Position numbers and translations under genes: made by a program. Shown piece after piece: positions 35,601-50,600 of a stretch of 64,000 nt of DNA. Position 1 is the first letter of the stretch. Each line of letters begins with the position of its first letter. The notes beneath the pieces were generated by a model. It worked only from the letters and a program-made list of their open reading frames with translations, was not told the DNA's origin and made no database searches. Source of the stretch: Gyrodactylus bullatarudis (Eukaryota; Platyhelminthes; Monogenea; Gyrodactylidea; Gyrodactylidae). The DNA is taken from contig SSNU01000081.1 in the NCBI GenBank assembly GCA_012064415.1, positions 1 to 64,000 of the forward strand, in the 5' to 3' direction.

Positions 35601-38600
35601 AAATGGAACATAGTTAAAAAAACACATCATTAGAATGTTAAAAAGTCCATGATTAAGTGAAAAAATAATCTTTGTAAAAAATTGAAAAATAACGAAATTA
35701 TGTAGGTTTAAAATAGATGGACATATATGTCCATAGGCACCGAAAGGGTTAAGTACAGAGAAGAAAAATTAAAAATCAATTGGGTCAAGGTAGTTGCAAG
35801 TCATGAAGATGGTTCTTTTGTGCATACATAAATTGGGATCTTCATTCATGATTAAGGAATTTTCTCGAATTTTAAGATGCATTTGAATAAAATTCTGAAA
35901 TTTTCTTAATTAGTCTGGCAACCACATTGTTCTAGGTGTCTTTTTAGATGATATAACAGATAAATTCATCATATTAAAGAAATATATCAATTTGGGTTAC
36001 AAAATGAAAGGGTTTAAAATTAAATTTTGATCTAAATCTGAAAAAAAATCTCTCTTCCGTGGTTTGAAATGAATTTATTTGGCGTATATAAGACGATAAA
36101 AAAAGAAACACTTGTAAATAAATTAAAAATTTCCTTGTTAAAAGTACATGAGGGATTTTGGGTAATTGGTATAATTAAAATCATATTTGTATATACTATA
36201 TATACTTTTTAAATACTTTTTTTATGGGATTATAAAGTCGAGCAAGGCTATCTAATACTTCTTCTGCGTATTAATTTCAAGTTGATTGTGTTCTGTAAAT
36301 AAACTAAGATTATCAAGTCTGGAGAAAAATTAAACCCCAGTACTTCTACGTTTGAAGGTTTTTTATATTTTTGTTAATTTCATTCTAGTTTGTATCTCAA
36401 CCAAAATAACAGTTAACCTGATTCTGAATCTGAATTCGTTTTTAAAGTATAATAAAAGTATATAACTTGGCAATTTTCCATATCTACAACTATTCATTTT
36501 CTAAACTAGTATGAGAAATATATCGAGGAGGCGATGGCATAGTTGAAATCTACACATTTTTTCCAAGGTTCTAAATATTAACTAAAATATTTGAATAAAT
36601 TTTCAAAAAGTCACCCTTCTTGTCAGATAATTTTGGTTAGCATAAGTGTAAAACTATCTAATCTAAAAATTCCAATTGTGTGCTTCAATGTTTAGGGTCC
36701 CTAATTAGGACTTCTTATACAGTGCACTGCGAAACTCATGGATTCCAGGGAATAAGACGTATCAAGAGTTGAAATTCGGTCAATTTTTTCATTTTTTTAA
36801 ACAAGTTTCAGGAATAACAAGTTAGTGATCCTAATATCAAAAGCATGGAGAGCTCATCAAGGCTTTGTCAAATGATTTTGGAATAAAAATTTAACATTTA
36901 GATTCACATACAAGATATCAGTAAATTTGTCCTGGTTAATGTGAAAGAAACAACTTTCCTATGAAAATATCAAGGGAATTTTTATGGCCTTAAAATGGAA
37001 AATGATAATCCACAGTTACAAGATATCAAAATTGATTATATCCATGGAAAAGGTTATCTATGGGAAGAGAGAAAAGTGTGAAATCCAATAATTCTAAGTA
37101 GGCAGTTTAAATTGGTGATTAATCAGAGATAACAGGAAAAGAAGGATCTCTCAATTGTTTACTAGAATAAAATCTATTTCTAGGAAAGCTTTTCGAGACA
37201 TAATTAAAATAGATAACTAGGCTTATCAAAAAAAAGTGAGCCGAGAAGATATCGTTTTTATGTGATAGAACTCAGGTCATTTTCATGAACTCTACACGGA
37301 TCTGAGTACAGAATCGAATGGGTAAAAAACTATAAAAAATAGATAGATCTTCATTTGATTCTAGATGAAGAACAGAACACCTGCGTTTATAAGAAAACAT
37401 AACAAAGAAGATGTACTTTTGATTTCTGAAATGTCCTCAGAGTATATTTTTTTATAAAAAATCAAAAGATTTCAAGCTAAAACTCAATAAACTTGATCAG
37501 GTTTTAAGCAGAACTCTGGTATTACTAGTAAGCCTAAATGGATCTTGACCCTTTCGATTTATGGCGATTATTCAATGTCGGAAATTCTTAGTTATTACTT
37601 GGGTAGCGGATAAATCTTCTAATGAGGATAAAGAATTTTATTTGAGATATCTGATATATATCAGGTATGTAGTGGGAATGTCTTGGCAAAAAGAATCATA
37701 TCGTCCCCCTCTCCTTATTCGTAATGCGACAATCTGACAAGTCAACATTGCTCAATAATCATTAGAGCATTGTTTTTTCTTCTTGAGAGTTGTATTTTAG
37801 CTTATAGAAGAGTGTTTGTGAGTTTTAAAATATCAGCTAAAATATATAGCCTTCAAGACTTTACAAGGCCCTAGTAATTACATGAAGAGCTCAAATCTTA
37901 TGTAAACAATGATTTTTGAATAAATTTTTAAAAGTTGTCTAAAGGATCTATACTTGGCTTTAGTTCATTTAGAATCATTTTATAAGTGCATACCTCTCAA
38001 GATCAACCCCTCTCCTCCTTGCGCAGTGCACACACACGCACCACAACAAAAGCCATTGAAGAGTTGAAGAACAATAGACCAAGGTTTTTTATTTCTGTTT
38101 TGGAATAAAATTCAAATTGATAGATCGATAACTCAAAAAATAAGTCGAATGAAATTTCAATAAAATTTGGGTGTCTCAAGTGTTTTTTTTATCTAGAATT
38201 GAGACACTCTATTAAGAAGTACTTTAGCATTTTGAATGTAAAGTGTGATAATTCTTTGATGAGTGTATTCGATTGGTAAAAGTATTCCCGTAATACTGAT
38301 AGATGTCACTAGATTTGAGGGTTAATAACCCCCTTCTTCCCAGAGAGCGGCGATCAGAGAAATTTCACGTGAAAAGACACCAAAGAAGATATTCAATATT
38401 GGAAAACTCTGTAATTTTGGCTCATTTTCCTTCGTGATCATTCCCAAAAAAACACAATTTAAATCTATATAACTGACAAAAATATTGACTGGCTTCAAAT
38501 GTCAAAAATTTGGATAACTAATTGCTGAAAACTAAAGGGAGAAATTTTAGAACTAGAAGGATCGAATTTAAGTCTTATTATTTTAGGATTGATTTGTGAT

Positions 38601-41600
38601 AAAAAGAATAGATAACGAGATTGAAACTCACTCAACTCATGGTGTAAGATAGGCGTGCCAATTCTTGATTTTGGAAGAACTTCTGTTTCGTAGTGAATCA
38701 ATTTTTGCTGGAATAAAGGGAGGAGGGATTAGTTTAATTATAAAAAAATATTGGAAGAAAGTCTGATAAACCCTTCTTTTACCGACACAGTTTTACTTCT
38801 TATCAAAAAAAAGGAATCTCAAGCTTATATTAAAGCATGAATCAGAAACTAACTAGGGCAGTTGTAATACTCTCAATCAATTTCATAATACTATACTTTT
38901 AGTAAAAATGTAAATTGAGAGACATGTTTCCCAGGGAAAAATAAATAATTTATACAGCTGTTATTTATTACGTTAAAAAGGGCACGCATAGCTAAAAGAT
39001 GAATTTGAAAATGTCTTTGATGTCCTTTTTATTTAAGACAAGATTTCAAAAAATGTATTGTTCTGATATTCTGACCAATGAAATTCAAGTATTCTCTCGA
39101 CCAATTAAATCAAAGCTAGAAAATTGATTGAAAAGAGTAGTATTAATTAATCACTAGTTTATTAGACATCCATTGGGAAGGTATTCTTTTATACATTCAA
39201 TTTTTGCTATCTAACTCAAATCATATGATCCTGAATCAACAGGCTTTATTAATACTGTCAAAGTAATAGAATTTTCTTGACCAAACGTGAAAAATGTGTT
39301 TGATAAATCTATGAGGTAGGGTTCTGCCAAAAAGTTACTTTTATTTTCTAAAGAGGAAACTCTGCCTCTGTCTGTTTTATATTCCCAAGAAGATATAAGA
39401 AGACTGTACTACATACTTCTTGTTGGAGGGAACAACCAATTTTATGTACGAATACTGCTAGGATAACTAAGAATAAATAATAAACCAAGAGTTATTATTT
39501 TATTATTTAAGAAGGAAATAACTGTAGAGACAAACAAGAAATGTTCGTAAACATTGCACAGTTTGGAGAGGAAGTTTAAAGAAACTGGCTGGTAATATTT
39601 TCTTGGATTGGATATGTGGTGAACTTCATATTGAATCCCCACCAACAATTAGAAAAACAAGAAACTATACTTAAAACTATTTATTCAGAAATTAATTTGT
39701 GGTACGGATAAGAATATTAAGTTATTTATCATGGAAAACTCTTTAAAAAAATAGTTAGTACACCCAAAAACCTCGTTGAGGCAACAAACCAAAAACCCAC
39801 TATAAAGGTGAAACAGCTAGTCTCATCAAAAGACTTTTACTCTGCAACACCACGAACACCTTTAATGATAATAAAACTGGCATAAGTGAGCAAGAAGATG
39901 ATGCTGACTCGGTATCATCGTCATCATCAGGCGAACTCTTAGCCTCTGAGGTGACTGACTGCCCAGAAGCAAAAAGTCCAAAAGTAGGCGCCTATAATAT
40001 GCTCTAACGATTTTTTCTTGAAAACCATATACTACTTGAAAGTTTTTCCCCAAAGTTCGATTTTCACTATCTAATTTTCTTATAATTCATATACTACTTT
40101 TAAAACATTACAATTTTTTCTATTAATTCTCTTTATCAGACATATACAAAAATATGTAATTTATATAATTTGACATTTTGAAATAACCTCAAGTGGCGTG
40201 GGAAATTTGAATATAATGTAGTATGACATGATTGTCTTAGTAAGAACGATTCTGATTGGTCAGTTCAAGTCAGAATGTATTGAAAAGAGAAATATGACCT
40301 ATTATATGCTCTTTTAATATAAGACACATATATGCGCCCTAACAACTTTATAACCCTCACCCCCACAATGATTTTGGATACACTATTGTGTTTGTTTTGA
40401 GAAATAGACCTATCAAACTTTTATGAATTTTTGAGGCTCTAGTGATTATTGATTTCTTTGTCTATTGGTGATTCTGAAAAATAACGTTTAATTTCTCTCA
40501 CACCTAGAAATCAAAATAATCTAAACTCAGCGTTTAGAACATGGAAAAATCGCGCCATCTTCCGATTTAAATTTCTCCTATTATTTTCAGAAGAATCTTT
40601 TTTCGGTAATGGTAAAAGTGCCCTTTGAATCGGTTTCCAGAAAATTTTTGAGATCTTGATGAAAAAAATGATATTTTTGTAAAAATATTCATCGAGAAAT
40701 TTTCAGGGCTTCTGTTCTAGCTTTAATAAATTCAAATGAAATTAAAGAGTAATGAAAGTTGAAAGTTTCAAGACGAGAAAAAACTAGTAATTCAATTAGC
40801 TATGAAGGAAATTGGGATCTGTTATTTCTCAGCAAGAAAATTAAATTAGTTTTAAACCTATCAATTAAGAAACAGTGGGGAAGAAGCCTATTTTTGAAAA
40901 CTAAAAACATCTTTACGTCAGATGGTTTCTCATACTAATTTGAATAGGCTAATTACAAAGCTTTTACAATCAGAAATTTTAAAGTAAAGTTTTCAGTGAG
41001 TAGATAATATTTTACACTTCTCCACCAGTTTTGGAAAGCACACACCCTGTTTTTGACTCTTGAAAGAGTTTTTCCTATTATAATCATACTTTTAAGTAGG
41101 TCAAATGTATTTTTAAAATTATCTTTTGGGCAATTTTTTTCATTTTTTCGGTTTAATTTTGTAGAGAAAATTCTCCTGATTCGATCTGTACCACTAAATT
41201 CTATTGAACTAAACATCTATGTCTCAAACCTCAAAAAACTATTTGACTTGTACACGTTCAAATTGGTTTTCATTTCAAATTGGAGATTTTTAAACACAAA
41301 AAGTCTTAATTTTGATCAGTTTTGAACTCAGCAATCGTCGTCATGTTTTGAAAAAATAAGATGATGATGCCAGTTATTTCACAAATAAGGCCTTTATTTC
41401 GGGCATACTCATCAGTGTGATACATGCCATATAAATACGTTTTTTTGTGAGAATAAATTTTAACAATCATTGGTTGTGGTGTCTTTCAACTATGGTTGGT
41501 CAATCCCTTTTTCTAGGGTTGACTGTATTCTATACAGAATTTGAGTAGTCAAGGTTTTTTTGAAGATTACCCTGATTATTTTATTAATATTAATAGTCTG

Positions 41601-44600
41601 TGATATTAATTTTTCTCCCTAACGACAAGTTTAAAGGTACTTTAACCAATACTACAGGTTCTGGAGTCTATTCTGGATCGATAAATAGCCCAAATAATAA
41701 TTCTCTGACACGTTAAATGAAGATTAGTCCTTTGAAGGCTTATTTAACTCGATGAAATTAAAAATAATAATCTGACGAGGAAGTAAAAGATTATTTTCCA
41801 ATTTTGGGTAGCAGGAATTTAATTTGCAAGTTATTCTGTCGATTGTGAGTGGCCTAGATCTAGTTAATCAATAAAAACTGAGATTATAACCGACACTTAC
41901 TAATAAATTATTCGTAATAATTCGCATATATCATAAGAGGTATTTAATAATTAAACTTAATTTTCAATTATTTCGTTCTAGGTGTTTAGGAAATGAGCTT
42001 TAGCTTGAATGTTACTGTTTAAAAAAAAAAGATCTGAGCGTAACTAATCACGATGATAAAAAGGGATAATTACAAAAAGTACAAGATAGATCATCAATAC
42101 AACTAGAAGGTCTATTCGGTGTATTTACAAAAAATAGAAGATTATTAGGAAATTTTCATCCAATACAAACATTACACTATTCACGCTTACTTCTGCACAC
42201 TTCTGATATGATAAATTTTTAGTTTATTGAAATAATCCATCATCACTTTTGTAGAATTCAAAGATAAACGGACAAATTGGGTCTACACATCTTACTCAAT
42301 AGTATCCTGAGTAAGATTGACACGGTTTATAATTTCTACTGGCTGGTCATTTGAAATTAGTAAATTATGAAGGTATTGTAGCAACATGCTCTCAAATCTA
42401 TTCAGTTGATTGGAACGTGTACTCTAGTTACTTCTATTATTTGTAAGAATAAAAATTAATACCTCTAATGAATGAAATTTTTCAAACAGTCTTCTATTTT
42501 TTGTAATTATCTCTAATAAAAATCGACTTTTGATGAATCTAAACCTAATTAACACGAAGATAAGAATTTACTATTTTTATAGGAAACTCGATATTTTTTC
42601 TCCAGATTCTCAGAAAAAAATAATTTTTGAATTCCAAAACGGAATCAGCTAATAAGATGTGAGGATATTCGAGAAAATTCAGAGAAAAATTCAATCTGAC
42701 GAAAATTAGGACGTTTTTGGAATTTCGATAATGCACCAAATTTCCACCTTTTCAACTTTCGAGCTCATAATTTTTATAGATTTCAATGACTCGAAGTAGT
42801 TAAGTGATGATATTTGGGATCAATATTGAACGAAGAATTCGAATTTAGCCATAGAGATAGGGAAGATCTTACTGTTTCCGAGAAAAAGTTTAACTTCTAG
42901 ATTTTGGATAATTTTCCTTCGTGATAGTCGAAAAATTCAAATGGTTCGATTTCCCACAGTAATGAAAAACCTCAGTGAACTTCTACAGGTGAATTCGCAT
43001 TCTTCGTTCAATATTGATCCCAAATATCATCACTTAACTACTTCGAGTCATTGAAATCTATAAAAATTATGAGCTCGAAAGTTGAAAAGGTGGAAATTTG
43101 GTGCATTATCGAAATTCCAAAAACGTCCTAATTTTCGTCAGATTGAATTTTTCTCTGAATTTTCTCGAATATCCTCACATCTTATTAGCTGATTCCGTTT
43201 TGGAATTCAAAAATTATTTTTTTCTGAGTTTCCTATAAAAATAGTTAATTCTCATCTTCATATCAACTAGCTTTTTTATACTGATTTCAGCAACAACAAG
43301 AAAAAATTCAACTTGAACGTGGAAATTAATCTTTGCTTTTATATTTTAGCCTCTATTTATGAATAAGTTATACGTGTGTTGAATATCGCGATCAGATGCC
43401 AGTTCTACTCCTAATATGTAGTCTTTTAAGAAGGAATTTTCTTTGTTAAATTTAGATAATTGCTAGTTATTATAAAAATTTGATAGATAATCTTATCCCT
43501 TTAATATGCATGTGATTAGAGGAAGTTTGCATATGAAATTTTAAAATTTAACATGGAAAATAAATCAATAATTCTCTTAATGATGTTGAAAAAATTAGAA
43601 AAAGATACAAGATTTATTAGTCAAGTTACTGAAGAAAAAGTTTAATTTTCTATATATAGAAAAAGGATCGAAAGTCTTCAAGATAGCCTCCCAAACATTT
43701 TATTCGAAAGTTCTCATATGCCTAGATGAAAATTGATGTTGATCAATATCTAGACATTCTAGGTGTAAAATTCCTCTTTAGTTTTGAGTAGTGTGTAGAT
43801 GTTCAACTTGAATTCATGGTATTTTTAATTGATTCTATGGCTGACTTGAGCAAAAGGTAACTTGCAAGAAACAAAACTTTTTCCAAAATTGATTTTTTTG
43901 ACTTTCTTAGAACCTACTTTAAATCAACTTTAAATATTGATTTTATGCATGTTCTGTATTTATAAATGAACCCCCTTTTAAACTCTCATCAGAGAAGAAA
44001 TTCATAAACTTTAATATTAGCTAACCTTTTGTAAAACTGTACCTCGATACAATTCATTCATGAGTATCCTAATATTATTAGGTTGTGCGATAAGTAATTG
44101 GACTGATTACAAAAACTGATTTTATTGAAAAAATCATGAGTATGACAAGTTGAATATCAGTGAAAATAGCTTCCCGATGAATTAAGACATTTCTCTCAAA
44201 GAATTTGTAGTTTTCTAATCCCATCATAAAAGATTTCCAATCAATTTATTGTCGAGAAAGTGATTAAATCCATTTTCTACCTTATCTTTTGATTTTCAAT
44301 TTTTGACCTTGAGAAAATTTTCTAGAGATTTCTAGAAATGTTGATTAGGACTATTTTTGAATTTCTTTTCCAAAGTGTGGTGTCGCGTAGTTCTGGATAG
44401 ATATGAAACCTGAATACTCTAGAAAGTCTAACTGAATCTTTGAAAAAGGATTAAAGCATTTTGAAAGTTCCCTGATGGCCCAGTTCTTAAGCAAAACACA
44501 TATCTAGCAATCTGCCGAAAATCTCTCTGATCAAAATATTCAGAAATACTGATTATTTTCAATCCAACAAGTTCAAACAAATAGATTGATTAATTATCTT

Positions 44601-47600
44601 TCTAACAGTACCAAATATGTTCGGATTCATTCAAGTTTTGAAGAATAAAACTTTTGTTGCGGTTGAAGTCCCATTTTACTTATGGCACAACCTAATAGTA
44701 TTAGGATACTCATAAATGAATTGTATTGAGGTACAGTTTTGCAAAAGGTTAGCTAATATTAAAGTTTATGAAATTCTTCTCTGATGAGAGTTTAAAAGGG
44801 GGTTCATTTATAAATACAGAACATGCATAAAATCAATATTTATCATATATTGATGTAATGATTTTATTTCCCATTCTAGTTTCATGTTACAAATGAAGAT
44901 GACGTTACAGTTTAAATAAGTAAAGAAACTGTTCAACTGTAGGAGAAAATTTAATTCTATAAATATTTTCATAACAAACTTGAAACAAGAGGGAAGAATA
45001 TTAAGAGAAATGTCTGAAATACACTTGATCACTAGATAAATGTCTGTAAATATCTCAAGACATTAGTATATTAGTCTATGTTCAAATATATTTCAAGAAT
45101 TAGGATTTTTTGTAAAAAGGAACAGACAGGTTCTCTCTTAGCAATATTTTAATTGAATATACAAGAGAGAAAGAAAAGGGGTATAGTTTTTCAGTGAATA
45201 CAAAAATCTAAACTATTATTATTGAATAGCTTCAATGTCTGCAAAAGTTACTAGCGGACCTAGAAAATTATGACTAATCAAGATTGGCATATGGAAAAGT
45301 AATCCAATAACCTATCGCAAGGGTCTTAAAAATAATCACTTATTTATTATAAATTATGATGAGTTTTTGGAAGAAAAGTTAAACATTATTATCGAAGAGG
45401 CTCGAAAAAACTTGATGTAAAAAAATCAACAAATGAGGATGAATACACCATCATCTGATGTTTTCAAAATGTGTTTTCAATTTGTGCGAAATAATATGCT
45501 CATGCAACAAGGCAAAATTTATTGGTTAGCCTTGTAAACATTTTTTCGCTGTAGCTATTTTTTCGCAAATAAATTGGACTGACCACATAGAAAAATGATG
45601 AAAGATTGACATTCTGGTAAAAATCGAAAATATTTCCACCAGATTTGGATTCTCTATAAGATACAGTGAAATTGTATAGGCCTGACGCCAAATCGAAAAC
45701 GAGGTCGACCTAGGCTGAAACGACTAAAATCAAAATATGAAGATGTAAAATGAATAATATTGAATAAACATTGTTTAATTATAAATTATATTTTCTTTTT
45801 TAACGCATAAATTCAAGCGTAGATCCTACATTGAAAAGAAAGGCGTAGAGACCTGGAATTAAAGAGATGGATCAAAAATGTAAAGAAGTGAGTCAATCAT
45901 AATAATTTATGCATATATTTATTATTTTAAAGTCTGAGTGACTACTTTTGAGTAATAAACTATTTAAGAGGGGGGGACTGATCTTAACTTTAGCCGGTGT
46001 AGTCAAAAATGTAATTAACTCTAAATTATTATATAATTCACAACATTTTTCAAGTTTCCCATCAAAAAGTGATTTATAACCTACTCGCTGTTTGATTTTT
46101 CAATGCTGAGTTGTTAATTTTATAAGCGGATTAATTAATAAGGTATTACTTTATGACTTAACCGTTAACGTCCCAGGTACATGTTTTTTAGAAAAAATCT
46201 GAAAATTTGTATCCTGACTATATTTGGTGTTTAAAACTACGTAATGAAAGAATTTTTTGATTATCTTCTAATGTGGCGAAGATATGATACCTGATAGAAA
46301 TAGCCCAAAAAATAAAGTTCATTTTTATGAGTTTAAACTTTTTGATTCTCTGTTGAAAATCACCTCAAAGGAAAATTTTTTCCGAAATTTACCCCAAATA
46401 TTTCCAAAAATCACGCCAAATATATTTTTTTTAATAATAAGAAATAATTTAATTATTTCTCTACCCTTTTTTCAGCGCTTGATATTTCACGGCTTTTGCA
46501 TGGTCTTCCATATTTTATCCTTCAAGTTCCGACTCCATCAGATTTTCGACGTCACGGAGCATGGCAATCTCCGAGTAAGCTGATTTCAAGGAGATTACTT
46601 TGTATTCATATGTGGCATACTTTTTAAAAACAACTTGTCATTTTTTAGCCACGACATACAGATTTTAATAGGGATATTCATTAATTTTTGCAAACTACAA
46701 GGACATTGGAGTTTTGTGAACAACTCTTCTTATTTCACTATTTCGATCTTGAGAAACAAGAAATAAATCTTCTTTAAGGATAGCAAAAATTTATAAGAAC
46801 CTAGATTTGGGTAAGGTTTTTTCCATCAAAGGTTCTATATAAGGAGAAAGTTCACTTTCAATCTTTCTGAAACTTATGTAAGTTGCATGAAGAATTTGGA
46901 TCATTCAAGTTACACCATTCAATAATAGGGGAATTTTGAAATGAGAATAATTGATTCAAGGTAAAGAGTTTCATTGGGGTTATTTTTGGAATAAACCCTT
47001 AATTAATTCGATCATTTTTATAATTTTTATCGTATCTATTTATTTTTATATCAGTAAAAGTATTTATTATATTGAAATCAATAAAAATACATTAACAGCT
47101 TTAACAGAGAGAAAAGAAACATTTCTAAAAGCAAGATTTGGAATATGCAAAACAGCTGATGACCTGAAAGACTAAAATTTTCATGTTAATTTTGTTGAAG
47201 CCAAATTCTGCTGTTAAGACTAACCTAATGTATATATTAGTATGCGATGTCAGCCAAAGTATCGGTAAGATTCGATTGCCACTTGGATCAACTTATTCAG
47301 AATAAACATGTATTAGAAAAGGTTAATAATAATTATTCTTTGAATAATAATTAAAATTAAAAAACGTTAGAAGCCGTTCTTAGTCACTCTGAAACAAACA
47401 GAAATTTTAAAAGTTCAAATCCTGCTCAGTACCGTAAATCTAACAAAAATTTTCAACCCATAGTTTAGAAAAGTGATCGCGCCAACTTGTAATCTAAAAT
47501 GTCTCCTATATTTTTCAAAAATAAAATTATCAGCAAAAAAAGATTCCTATTGTTGATAGATTGAAGAATAACTGAGCAGAAACAGTTGAAATATTCTCGG

Positions 47601-50600
47601 TCACGATTGATTTCATAACAATAGCAGTCATGCTTTTAAAAATGATTCTGTCAATTATCTTTCAATGAAAAATACTCACTCGTAGAACAACAATGTCTGT
47701 GGAGAGATTATGTTTCTCCTGTGCCAACATACCGACCATCTGGCGGAGCTCCTGATTCTCCTTACTCAAATTCTCCAAATTGCCAGTGGAATCTGAAGAT
47801 GTCTTATACATCTAGAATGGGCATAAAGAGAAGAGCATTAATGAAAAATTTATTTTTAGCTCATGGAGTATAAAAGAAAATGGCTTTAATCTAGATCAAC
47901 ATTTCAAAAAGAAAGTTTTTCAGCATTCCATAAACCTCTTGAGTAAAACGCTCATTTTAATCAGATAAGAAACTTTTTTGAATAGAAGTATCGATTTTTA
48001 GAGTATATTTTTGAAAACAATGCAACAAAAAAATCTGTTTCAAGAAATAAAATTACAGAAAATTTTGCCATGGATTATTTAAATTATTAAATAACTTGCT
48101 CATGGGAAAAGTAACGCATCGGTCTTACCGAAAGAAATTTTGAGATTAGGCTATAGAAAAAGTACAGGTCTAAGTATCTTAGGTTTTTTGAAAAATCTCA
48201 CGCAAGAATACGACACATTATCAGACCTATAAGTGTGTGTTCAGAAAAACTACTCCTATAACTTTCAATTACCCTGGGCCTTTGACCCATACATCTGTGC
48301 TGTCGTCTCCAGGATTTTTATAAAGAATGGAAAAATTTGAAATTGAGGCAGCATGATTCTCCTGTTTAAGATGTCTTGTAATCGCTGTGTCTTTCTTCAA
48401 ATGATCACTGGATCTTGTAGCAAGTTTCCTTATAGTCCGTCCTATATATGAAGCCCCACAAGTGCATTGAAATTTGTAAATCAATAGAGTATTCTCTTCA
48501 GGTTTAAGTGAATCCTTATGGATCAAACTGAATAATCTCTGTGTTTTAAATACAATTTTCAATTGTATATTATCGTAATGTTGATCTATGAGATTAACCA
48601 GTCTTTTCCTAACATCATTACTAAAACCGTCACCTTTAAAATTAAGCTTCATGAAAACTGTAGTCTTCACAGCCTCATCTGTGTTGTTTGTTTCATCAAC
48701 TGTGATATCAGTTCTATTGATGAATTTGTCCACAAATCTGGCTGGGTAACCATTTTCCATTAGGCATAATTTTGAATTCTCTATCTCATTAGGCCATTCT
48801 TCTGGACTTGCTATTCTTCTAATCCTCTTGCCTAGACCAATTACTAAACCTCTTTTGTGTGAAATAGGACTAAAACTGGCATAATGTAGATATTTGCCGT
48901 TATCAGTCTTCTTCTTGTAAATATTTCTTGTAATTGATCCATCCTCTTTTCTGGTTAGTTTTACATCTAAGAAACTCAAAGAATTATTAGATTCTTTCTC
49001 CATGGTAAATTTAATATTAGGATGAAACGAGTTCATTTTGGAGAAAAAATTGTCTGTAATAACATTGGGTTTCATTAGAATAAACGTGTCATCAACATAT
49101 CTGATGTAAACATCAGTGAAAGAATTGATAGTATCAGACATGTTAGTCATTTCTAACCATCCTAGAAAGATATCAGCTAAAAGAGGACTTAGAGGTGAAC
49201 CCATGGCTATCCCGTCTTTTTGAATAAAAACAGTGTTTTGAAAAGATAATGGAACATTAGTGCAACAAATCTTAACAAGATTCGCTATTTCATTACTATC
49301 CATTTCAAAACCACCGTATTCATCAATAAAAGACTTGATTACTGTTAAGGTCTCCTCTATAGGAACACTAGGAAATAAAGAACTTATATCTAATGAAATC
49401 ATTTCATTTAAACCAATATTTAAATCTTTAATTTTATCAACAAAAGAAAACGTATCTTTTACAACATATTTAGCATAATATGTATGTATTGGTTTTAACA
49501 CATCAATTAACCACTTCGCTAAATTATGTTGCGGACATGACGACATATCCAAGATAGGCCTTATTGGAAATACCTCTGGAACAATATTGTCCACTATCTT
49601 ATGTGTCTTAGGATGTAGATATAATCTAGACATCCTGTACATTTGGTGAATAAAAACCTTTTCTTCTATACCTACGAATATGATATTAAGCGGATTTTCG
49701 AACGTTCTGATTATTATAACAATCACTATAATTTTTATAATCCTTATTTTTTAAGAAATACTACCTTTTCTTTTTATAAATTAGACCAAAACAAGCCAGA
49801 AGACAAACATAGTCAGGCAGTAAGCGAACAACTTTATAGTAATAAGATATCATGACAAAAAAATTGAAATCAGAGTCCGAAAAATAAGAATTGAGACTAA
49901 ACTTTTCGAAATTGTGAAAATGCCTAAAAAAAGTGCTTTTTCAATCTTCTTATCGATTTCAAAGATTAAAGTAATCTGATACTGATATTTCGATCACCAT
50001 TAGAGACTCGCGATTTTCAAGAAAAAGTTAAACTTTTAAATTTTGGGTCATTCCCCATCGTGAAAAATTCAGATAGGTCAATTTCCCACAATGAAAACGA
50101 ATTTCTGGGAACTTTTCTGTCTAATCTTGATCAGATATCACTATCAGATTGCTATAAATCTTCAAAATCGAAAGAAAGATCGAAAAAGTGGGGCATTTAA
50201 AAAATTTAGAAAATGCCCTAATTTTAGGTTAAATCTATCGCCTCTTTTTTGATATTCATTCTTTTGTCTAGTTTACATGATTGATTAAAAACTCTCGTCT
50301 AGTAGTCGATATTGGCTAATGATAAAATGACATGGTATAAAAAAATCAATGACATGAAAAGATTATCAATAGAGTTGAAATTATTTCACAAGAGAGACAC
50401 TTTAAGAATTTCATGTGGCATTTTAATCATGTTTCAAGAGTGATTCATTCAACTAACTCAATTCAAAGTAGATGTTGAATTTTTGAAATCCAGGATTTTA
50501 GACCCATTTCAAATTTCGAGTTACTAAGAGACTCTATAGACAATCCTTCATTACCTGAACAATATACAATCAGTAATTATATTCATTTTGACAGGAAAAT

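Larger units (their letters stand above)
34158..35752 (-). mobile_element. piggyBac-type DNA transposon, internally deleted
   Basis: Bounded on both sides by TTAA, the piggyBac target. The TIRs begin CCCTTTCGATGCC (left) and, inverted, CCCTTTCGGTGCC (right). Subterminal copies of the palindrome GGACATATATGTCC lie at about 34297, 35385 (partial) and 35719. Inside, on the minus strand, are the two ends of a piggyBac transposase with its middle missing. Length is 1.6 kb against 2.4 kb or more for autonomous elements. Inserted in a large intron of the liprin-type gene. Confidence 0.9.

Noticed and set aside
47390..47440. GTTCAAATCC resembling a tRNA B box
   Set aside because: No cloverleaf or A box at the right distance.
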